Source: Planctomycetes bacterium B3_Pla (lineage in GTDB: Bacteria; Planctomycetota; Phycisphaerae; Sedimentisphaerales; Anaerobacaceae). From it: a stretch of 64,000 nt of DNA. Position numbers and translations under genes: made by a program. The notes under the pieces are model-generated. The model made no database searches. It was not told where the DNA came from and worked only from the letters and a program-made list of their open reading frames with translations. The stretch covers positions 124,001 through 188,000 of the forward strand of contig NJBM01000011.1 of assembly GCA_005223045.1 (NCBI GenBank), written 5' to 3'. Positions 59,033 through 64,000 of this stretch are shown here, piece after piece. Each line of letters starts with the position of its first letter. Positions within the stretch are counted from its first letter, which is position 1.

Positions 59033-59821
59033 TCAAGTGCAGCCTTCGTTGCCGGCTCGGCGCGCCCTATCATATGCCCGACGCTTTTCAGGGTCCTTGG
59101 CTCGTCGTGCGTTTTTCTCTGCGTTAAGCTTTTCACGATTCTTGTCATAGTATGCCTTTGCCTGCGCTCGATATTTTTCAGGATTCTTGGCTCTGCGCGC
59201 CTTTGCCTGTGCCCGATACTTTGCAGGGTCCTTTGCTCGTCGTGCCTTTGCTTTTGCATTAATCTTTTCACGATTTTTATCTTTGTACGCCCTATCATAT
59301 GCTCGATACCTCTCACGGTTCTCGGCTCGTCGAGCCTTTGCCTGTGCGTTCATCTTTTCGCAGTTCTTGGCATAGTACGCCCTATCCGTTGCTTTATACT
59401 TTTCAGGATTCTTTGCTCGTTTGGCCCTTTGCTGTGCTCGACGCTTTTCAGGATTCTGGGCATGTTGAGCCCTTCTCTGTGCGTTAATCTTTTCACGATT
59501 TTTGTCATAGTATGCCCTTGCCCGGGCTCGATACTTTTCAGGATCTTTGGCTTGGTACGCTCTTATGTATGCTCGACGCTTTTCAGGATTCTGGGCATAT
59601 TGAGCCCTTCTCTGTGCTTTAATCTTTTCATGATTCTTGTCATAGTACGCCTTTGCACGATTCTTGTCATAGCATGCCTTTGCTAAAATCTTTACACGAT
59701 TCTTTTTAAAGTATGCCTTTGACCGTGCGTTAAGCTTTTCACGATTCCCGTCATAGTATGCCTTTGACTTTGCTCGAGCTTTCTTAACTGACTTCTTTGC
59801 TTTCATTTTTGGCCTTTTCAT
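59033..59821 (-). CDS. Lys/Arg-rich repeat protein (KARRAKNPEKYRAQ repeats)
   Basis: 262 residues built from about 16 repeats of 13-14 residues alternating between AYYDKNREKINAQRR and ARRAKNPEKYRAQAK types, strongly basic and helical. Similar repeats occur N-terminal to HNH or endonuclease-VII-like domains in phage proteins, but here no nuclease domain follows (it ends RARRAGNEGCT). It may bind nucleic acid, or be a remnant that lost its nuclease. The DNA is correspondingly repetitive on both strands. Confidence 0.75.
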   Translation of the reverse strand: MKRPKMKAKKSVKKARAKSKAYYDGNREKLNARSKAYFKKNRVKILAKACYDKNRAKAYYDKNHEKIKAQRRAQYAQNPEKRRAYIRAYQAKDPEKYRARARAYYDKNREKINAQRRAQHAQNPEKRRAQQRAKRAKNPEKYKATDRAYYAKNCEKMNAQAKARRAENRERYRAYDRAYKDKNREKINAKAKARRAKDPAKYRAQAKARRAKNPEKYRAQAKAYYDKNREKLNAEKNARRAKDPEKRRAYDRARRAGNEGCT

Positions 59822-60102
59822 AATTCCATAAACAATAGTGATTTACGGATGGGTGTTACCTTGATTTAAAAAAATATAAAAGGACGGCCGGAAGTGCATG
59901 CATTTACCCACAAGGCCCAAGACTCGGGGAGGACCCATTGCTTTTTCTAACCATCGAGCCAGGAGCGAAGCCGATGACCCTGCCGGCGGCCGTCCCGGCC
60001 TTCGAGCGGGGCCCGGCCGAATAAGTATTCGATACTCTTTTTCTTCTTTGCTTATCCCTATCTTCTTGCAAATCATAGACTTATCTAACCTCTGCTCACA
60101 CA
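59822..60102. other. Intergenic region, no supported gene
   Basis: A GC-rich patch (about 59926-60018) lies inside AT-rich flanks. An 88-residue minus-strand frame exists but has no ribosome-binding site or recognisable pattern. I see no function. Confidence 0.3.
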
Positions 60103-60723
60103 TTAACAATAAACAGCCTTCACCTTTTCAGGCAAATGCTCCAAGCACTTGAAAGTATCGTATGTTCCGCTTGAGTTACGATACACTGCCGGCATCCCAC
60201 AGCCGGGTACTGAGCAGTTCCGGCCTGGTATTGGATATAAATGCGGTTTTCCCCTCAGACTCCCCTTATCACCTAAACCTCTACCTTTACCATAGCCCCT
60301 TTGAAGGGGCTTGGAAGGGGCTTGATTCCAAAGAGTTCTTTCTGACTGAATGTATCCTTTCGATTCCCATCTAATTTTCAAGGCTTCATACAGCCCGGGA
60401 TGTGAAATCAGACGATTTAATATACCAATATGAGCCTTGTTTTCGGGGTTCAATGGCAGATTTCTCTGGTGATGCAGGAAACTCACAATAGCACAAAATC
60501 GATCGTCCCTAACGTAACATTTCTCAATATCCCTGAACGCTTGATATACAGTTTCTTCATTCAAAGCCATCCGATATGCGGCTTCTTTGATGTTTATCTC
60601 CCAAAAACCAGCACAATCGCAATTCTCACAAAGGAAAAAAAACATCAATTTAGCGGACGCGTTCAATTCCATAAACCACTTGTCCTGTGTCCATTTCTCG
60701 GTAACTGTGAATCTTCTTGGCAT
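60103..60723 (-). CDS. Phage-type replication-like protein with C-terminal zinc knuckle
   Basis: 206 residues. The N-terminal part (WTQDKWFMELNASAKLMFFF, EINIKEAAYRMALNEETVYQ, AFRDIEKCYVRDDRFCAIVS, FLHHQRNLPLNPENKAHIGI) resembles the helix-turn-helix N-domain of phage replisome organiser / DnaD-like proteins. A basic Gly-rich linker follows, then NCSVPGCGMPAVY ... FKCLEH, a four-ligand zinc knuckle. It may open or load replication at the element's origin; no iterons are obvious nearby. Confidence 0.7.
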   Translation of the reverse strand: MPRRFTVTEKWTQDKWFMELNASAKLMFFFLCENCDCAGFWEINIKEAAYRMALNEETVYQAFRDIEKCYVRDDRFCAIVSFLHHQRNLPLNPENKAHIGILNRLISHPGLYEALKIRWESKGYIQSERTLWNQAPSKPLQRGYGKGRGLGDKGSLRGKPHLYPIPGRNCSVPGCGMPAVYRNSSGTYDTFKCLEHLPEKVKAVYC

Positions 60724-60729
60724 AATCTC

Positions 60730-60804
60730 TCACTTCCCTGGCGTCTCTCGGGTGTCAGCGTTCTGACTTTTAGTAAACATTTCATCCGCGTCGGTTCGTG
60801 TCAT
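60730..60804 (-). CDS. Very small ORF in the element (24 codons)
   Basis: MTRTDADEMFTKSQNADTRE then TPGK, with GAAGGAGT 8-9 bases upstream and its stop 7 bases before the next gene's ATG. Spacing and ribosome-binding site look genuine, but the length is too short to be sure. Confidence 0.35.
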   Translation of the reverse strand: MTRTDADEMFTKSQNADTRETPGK

Positions 60805-60886
60805 TGCAGGTTACTCCTTCCCCTTGAGGTTTGTATGGTCTGCCCAACAGTTGCCAGGAGGCCCGCTCCACGTCGTCAATCATCAT
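60782..60886 (-). CDS. Small ORF in the element (34 codons)
   Basis: MMIDDVERASWQLLGRPYKP and a short tail. It starts inside the ATGATG that overlaps the stop of the upstream small gene (ending 60883), and overlaps the next tiny ORF. Typical of tightly packed phage genes; no family recognised. Confidence 0.4.
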   Translation of the reverse strand: MMIDDVERASWQLLGRPYKPQGEGVTCNDTNRRG

Positions 60887-61035
60887 CTCCCCGCCTTTCT
60901 CTTCTCACTTTCGCGCACAGAACGCAGCTCCTTTTCCAATTCGTCCTCCGCCTCGATATATCTTCTAGCCTCATCAATGATTTTCCTGAGTGCTCGCCCA
61001 GCCTTTCTTTTCGCATTCGAAACTTTTTTATTCAT
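60883..61035 (-). CDS. Small charged helical protein (50 residues)
   Basis: MNKKVSNAKRKAGRALRKII, DEARRYIEAEDELEKELRSV, RESEKRKAGR: one amphipathic, highly charged helix or coiled coil. First of a run of overlapping small genes leading to the replication-like gene. The ribosome-binding site is weak. The upstream stretch (61036-61201) contains CTGGCGGCCAG and ctactggctggccagtat, near-palindromic strings repeated three times, possibly an operator. Confidence 0.5.
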   Translation of the reverse strand: MNKKVSNAKRKAGRALRKIIDEARRYIEAEDELEKELRSVRESEKRKAGR

Positions 61036-61064
61036 GGTGGGATTGTAACTTGAGAAGAATGTGT

Positions 61065-61170
61065 GGATTTACTGGCGGCCAGTAACAGCCAGTAGAATAT
61101 TTATAAAATCCGCTGTGCTATGCTAAAAACTCAGGATATTTTTTGAAAAAATCTACTGGCTGGCCAGTAT
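61065..61170. promoter_or_regulatory. Repeated palindromic CTGGC...GCCAG sites
   Basis: tactggcggccagtaac, agccagtagaat and tactggctggccagtataat contain ACTGG-CNGCCAGT style palindromes in AT-rich DNA directly before the small-gene operon. TTTTGAAAAAA and a TATAAT-like tataat (61166-61171) are near. It resembles an operator region for an element repressor. Confidence 0.45.
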
Positions 61171-61201
61171 AATGCTTTGAAAAAGAGAACGTTTGTGCGA
61201 A

Positions 61202-61681
61202 TTATTGCATCCGTTCTAATACTTTTTGCTCAGCAATGTTTTCGACTTTTTGGGATCGTTCGATTTGGTTCTTTAAGTATTTTTGCCAATCAATCTTATG
61301 TACTTTACCCCGAGGCCGCGGTGATTTCACAGACATAAACCTTATCGTGCATGTCGGCTTCCGAAGTAATTTTTTGAGTTTGTCGTAATCGAGATTCTTC
61401 AGTTCATCAACATCATATTCATTATCCACTTTTGTGGCTTCCTCAATGGCTTTTTTATTCGAGTAGAAATTGGAGTCTTTTTCATCCCATGGGACTTTAT
61501 TGTCATCGGTTCTTATTTTGTCTATCGATTTATCATCACAATCGACCGGTCTTAACAGCCCCTTGGCCTCTGCTTGCTTAGTAAGATACTCAATGGATTT
61601 GCGGGGTCTGGGAATGGCTCTGCGATGGACACCATGTAATCCACCACAAACCTCACAACGTGGACATTTTTCTGATCCCAT
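61202..61681 (-). CDS. Zinc-ribbon-containing protein of unknown function
   Basis: 159 residues from the ATG at 61681 with AGAGGAAGG upstream (the frame extends 16 codons further but without such a site). N-terminal CPRCEVCGGLHG and a His form a compact zinc motif. The rest is charged and helical (SIEYLTKQAEAKGLLRPVDC, YDVDELKNLDYDKLKKLLRK, WQKYLKNQIERSQKVENIAE). Phage-type small protein; the length and Cys pattern recall terminase-small-subunit-like or regulator proteins, but nothing specific. Confidence 0.65.
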   Translation of the reverse strand: MGSEKCPRCEVCGGLHGVHRRAIPRPRKSIEYLTKQAEAKGLLRPVDCDDKSIDKIRTDDNKVPWDEKDSNFYSNKKAIEEATKVDNEYDVDELKNLDYDKLKKLLRKPTCTIRFMSVKSPRPRGKVHKIDWQKYLKNQIERSQKVENIAEQKVLERMQ

Positions 61682-62082
61682 TTTTGCCTTCCTCTGCGGG
61701 CCGGCCAGGCCTGACTGATTGGAAGGCATGAATATCAGTTAGACCCAGCCGCTTTGCCGTTAGCTTGACAGCAACCCGAAAAAACAAAAATCACAAGTCT
61801 ACACAAGTATAAAACACTCACCCGAAACACCAAGTATTTTTCACGTCGGCTCAAAATTGCCCGGTATCAGGCCAGTTCGGCCGATTCTCTTTACGGATGC
61901 TCCATCGGTACAAATTCTTCAACGAGCAGGTCATGGAGTTTATCCATTTGTTTATAGGCCTCCTCGAGATCTCCATCTTACCACGGCAGCCGGCCATGTC
62001 TTCAGTTTTCAATGTAAAGCCCCCGGGACGCCGGCCGCCGGCGAGACGATTCATGCCACTTTGGTTCGACGGGCTCACCACT
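61682..62082. other. Intergenic region, coding status unclear
   Basis: A 105-codon minus-strand frame (61851-62168) exists but looks non-natural (mixed Cys/Trp/Arg). A different frame near 61895-61975 reads EEAYKQMDKLHDLLVEEFVP then MEHP and a stop, which looks more like protein but has no start, so it may be the tail of a gene broken by a frameshift. Confidence 0.3.
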
Positions 62083-62319
62083 TTAGCCGGATTCATCATC
62101 GTACCGGGCAAACACAAGCCCGGCTTGCCTGGCAAGCCTTGCAAGCAGCACAACATCGAGACATTCATCGAAGTATTCGAATTGGCCGGATTCGTAGGTG
62201 CCGTCGGGATAACGACACATTTCCATCACGAACCTGGGGTGTTGAGTATGCACGATGTACTCGCGTCCGGACTCGGAGCCTTCAGCCACGAGCCATTCGT
62301 CTTTGAACAATATGCCCAT
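62083..62319 (-). CDS. Small hypothetical protein of the element
   Basis: 78 residues from the ATG at 62319 with GAGG 6 bases upstream: MGILFKDEWLVAEGSESGRE, YIVHTQHPRFVMEMCRYPDG, TYESGQFEYFDECLDVVLLA, RLARQAGLVFARYDDESG. A beta-strand-rich first half and one helix. A longer frame upstream (to 62589) is the shadow of the neighbouring gene. No family recognised. Confidence 0.6.
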   Translation of the reverse strand: MGILFKDEWLVAEGSESGREYIVHTQHPRFVMEMCRYPDGTYESGQFEYFDECLDVVLLARLARQAGLVFARYDDESG

Positions 62320-62344
62320 GTCAAACCTCAACAAGAAGATGTCA

Positions 62345-62533
62345 CTACCTGCCGTTACGATCGCTATACAGGCCAAGCTCTTCATAAAGCTCAATGGCCG
62401 GTCTGCCATCCGGCAGAACATCGGCGACTCCGTAGGCCTGGCCTGTATCCAGGTCGACCAGGACCGGCTGTCCGTATGATGACTGGCTGTGCTCTGTCGT
62501 GAGCGTATAGCGCGGTTTTTTGCCGGGTTCCAT
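62345..62533 (-). CDS. Small hypothetical protein of the element
   Basis: 62 residues: MEPGKKPRYTLTTEHSQSSY, GQPVLVDLDTGQAYGVADVL, PDGRPAIELYEELGLYSDRN. AAAGG lies upstream of the ATG, and it ends 25 bases before the next gene. Looks like a short soluble protein; function unknown. Confidence 0.6.
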   Translation of the reverse strand: MEPGKKPRYTLTTEHSQSSYGQPVLVDLDTGQAYGVADVLPDGRPAIELYEELGLYSDRNGR

Positions 62534-62604
62534 AATTGCAACCTTTCAGAAACTAATAATGTCACTGGCTGTCCTCTCCCTAAAGTCACCGGCCGTGATT
62601 ACCT

Positions 62605-63138
62605 TCACCAATTGCCGCTCTCGTAAGATTTCTTTTTCGCCCAGTTGTCGCTGGCCCAGAGGGGCTGTAGGTTATCGAGTGCCCAGCATTCCCTGAAAGC
62701 GGGATCCTCGATGGTGGTAAAATAGAACATGGCGATCGGCCGGCGGTGGTCGATATGCCAAAGGCCGTAGTTCTGCCAGGTCATACCCGGCTTGAACAGG
62801 CTCTCCAGATGCCGCCTGAGCTCGGCTATTGTATAACCGACACGTTGTTCCCACAGGCCAGGCTTGCCGGTCCTGAGACTCTTGCGAATTCCGGTCCTGA
62901 CATTATTGCAGAGCTTGTTTTTGGGCTTCCGGTTATACCTTTTTTTAGTTATCTTCTTGTCCAAAATTCTCAGGCAGGATCGACAAAGCACAACGGGCTG
63001 TGAGGGTTTGTGTTCATTGGGCGGTGTCAAGTAGGTATTAGCCTCGGCCCAACAACGAATAGCGAGCCAGGGGCTACAGAAACAGCGAGGGTCCTTGCGT
63101 TCCTTGCAGCGCATACATTCGATCTTAGGGGGTGACAT
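62605..63138 (-). CDS. HNH-type endonuclease with two Cys pairs
   Basis: 177 residues from the ATG at 63138, with GTGGAG upstream. Cys pairs CMRC (8-11), CFC and LCRSC at about 50 suggest a zinc-bound fold. The C-terminal WHIDHRRPIAMF, FRECWALDNLQPLWASDNWA and KKK carry the HNH nuclease pattern (H-x-D-H ... N ... N). In phage elements such enzymes help packaging or are free-standing homing nucleases. A frame continues upstream to 63372 but without a start signal. Confidence 0.75.
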   Translation of the reverse strand: MSPPKIECMRCKERKDPRCFCSPWLAIRCWAEANTYLTPPNEHKPSQPVVLCRSCLRILDKKITKKRYNRKPKNKLCNNVRTGIRKSLRTGKPGLWEQRVGYTIAELRRHLESLFKPGMTWQNYGLWHIDHRRPIAMFYFTTIEDPAFRECWALDNLQPLWASDNWAKKKSYESGNW

Positions 63139-63331
63139 TAGTTCGGCTCCACGGTCCCCGGACCTGGGCTCGATTCGGCGGCCGCTCCATGTTACTCGGT
63201 TTTTCAGTATTTTGACAAAACGTCCGGTTTTGGGCCTTTTCTCGGAAATCCTGCCCTCGAGGATCGCCCAGGATGGACGATCACCGGCCGGCCGGCAGTA
63301 AACTACCCTCGAAATCAATAACGATGCAATG

Positions 63332-63835
63332 TCACCACAACACTGTCGGAAACTGCTCATGTAATATTTCAAGCTCGGCGATAACTTCTTCGGCCCCTGC
63401 CACTACGATGAAACATCCAACAACCCTCACGTCCACCTTTTGCAGCATTTCTTCTGAAAGGCCCGCGTCCCGCATTGCGTTACGCGCAGCCTCGACGGCG
63501 CTGGCGAAATCCTGAACGGGATCGCCCTCGACAACAGGGAGTCGAAAAAAATAAAACTTCCCCGTCTCCTCCCGGCACGGACGGCCCAGGGGAAACAGCC
63601 CTTGTTTTCCTGCGTTGGACATATCACGCATTATGCTTTGAATCGCCACGTCAATCAGCCGTTCACCCGTTCTGTTCAAATCAGCAAGTAACCCGGCGAA
63701 AGCTCTGAGCTGCTTTACATATTCTTTGTCACCCTCTTTGACCGCTTCGGTCATGTTCCGAATTGCTTGCAACTTATCTTTGCGCCGCTGCCGGCTTTCC
63801 GGACGTTCTCTGTTTTGTGCTGAATCGTTACCCAT
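63332..63835 (-). CDS. Hypothetical protein of the element
   Basis: 167 residues from the ATG at 63835 with AAGGGG upstream. Helical N-terminal part (KDKLQAIRNMTEAVKEGDKE, YVKQLRAFAGLLADLNRTGE) and a C-terminal alpha/beta part (SEEMLQKVDVRVVGCFIVVA, GAEEVIAELEILHEQFPTVL). No family recognised. The spacer to the HNH gene (63139-63331) shows nothing certain. Confidence 0.6.
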   Translation of the reverse strand: MGNDSAQNRERPESRQRRKDKLQAIRNMTEAVKEGDKEYVKQLRAFAGLLADLNRTGERLIDVAIQSIMRDMSNAGKQGLFPLGRPCREETGKFYFFRLPVVEGDPVQDFASAVEAARNAMRDAGLSEEMLQKVDVRVVGCFIVVAGAEEVIAELEILHEQFPTVLW

Positions 63836-63942
63836 ATCGCACCCCTTTTCATAGTAGCCCTGTAAGTAGAGCAACCGGCCCAACGTACAGAATCCCGTCT
63901 GTCTCGTTTGGAGCCGGTCACTCTTATTCCCATTGTCCCTTG

Positions 63943-63976
63943 AATAACTGGCTGGAGGCGCCTCCAGCCAGTTATT
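63943..63976. repeat. 34-bp perfect palindrome
   Basis: aataactggctggagg, CG, cctccagccagttatt: 17 bases match their reverse complement without mismatch. It is followed by TTGGAGCCGG, which also occurs just before it at about 63909. It may be a terminator, a protein-binding site or an attachment-type site; there is no U-run. Confidence 0.7.
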
Positions 63977-64000
63977 TTGGAGCCGGCCGCCCTTAATTCT

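Noticed and set aside
59843..60109. 88-codon minus-strand frame in the element
   Set aside because: No ribosome-binding site and an abrupt GC-rich patch in the middle; not supported.
61851..62168. 105-codon minus-strand frame
   Set aside because: Irregular composition, no good ribosome-binding site, overlaps a better small gene; a different frame nearby looks more protein-like but is broken.
63240..63260. Possible right attachment site (cctgccctcgag)
   Set aside because: It matches only a few bases of the tRNA-Phe 3' end and lacks the T-arm sequence.

Overview
The window looks like a chromosome segment of an uncultured Planctomycetota bacterium, probably of the Phycisphaerae/Sedimentisphaerales type. 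This is inferred from gene content, not from a marker phylogeny. The indicators are many secreted LamG/PA14/beta-helix proteins with repeated 'SHDVYFG...YYWRVDE' modules, a planctomycete-style dockerin tail, a protein resembling the hydrazine-synthase-alpha middle domain with a CxxCH motif, Gfo/Idh/MocA oxidoreductases with a twin-arginine start, an archaeal/V-type ATPase operon, and unusually repeat-rich intergenic DNA.

Layout. 1-17.7 kb: secreted adhesin/carbohydrate-binding-like proteins (three on the minus strand behind near-identical promoters), a Ser/Arg-rich TPR protein, a dockerin-bearing beta-propeller, two giant beta-helix/LamG proteins and two gene remnants. 18-20.1 kb: a compact cluster of an ECF-like sigma factor, a small basic protein, and a stand-alone archaeal-type threonyl-tRNA-synthetase editing domain fused to an unrecognised C-terminal domain. 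20.2-25.4 kb: a sodium:solute symporter with a tiny membrane partner, then a membrane-anchored exported protein with an FtsX/LolCD-type ABC system. 25.6-26.9 kb: an AT-rich helical-repeat gene. 27.4-31.9 kb: an oxyanion (molybdate/tungstate-type) ABC operon with three substrate-binding proteins, one without a signal peptide, plus a half-length TauE-like permease. 32-38 kb: the large HEAT/discoidin/propeller/haem-motif protein, a LamG-like secreted protein, an acetyltransferase and a lipoprotein. 38.4-42.9 kb: two more LamG/module paralogues. 43-47 kb: a short Rho, and an oxidoreductase/Fe-alcohol dehydrogenase pair. 47.2-57 kb: a complete V-type ATPase operon (G/H-C-I-K-F-E-A-B-D) ending in a universal stress protein, followed by a PTS EIIA (PtsN-like) gene.

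57.3 kb to the right edge is an integrated element. A tyrosine recombinase reads into the 3' part of tRNA-Phe(GAA), followed by small, densely packed, mostly minus-strand phage-like genes (a possible excisionase, a Lys/Arg-rich repeat protein, a DNA-replication-like protein with a zinc knuckle, and an HNH nuclease). The right junction is not in the window.

The most striking feature at whole-window scale is a set of dispersed short repeats. Family R1 has AT-rich arms flanking a hairpin whose stem changes but stays paired. Family R2 consists of degenerate short words of the CGTATCGTGCG type placed just before start codons. Further families R3-R7 also occur. Several of them supply the ends of real proteins (signal-peptide n-regions, the Rho and ModC-like C-termini, and an in-frame insert in the 1258-residue protein).
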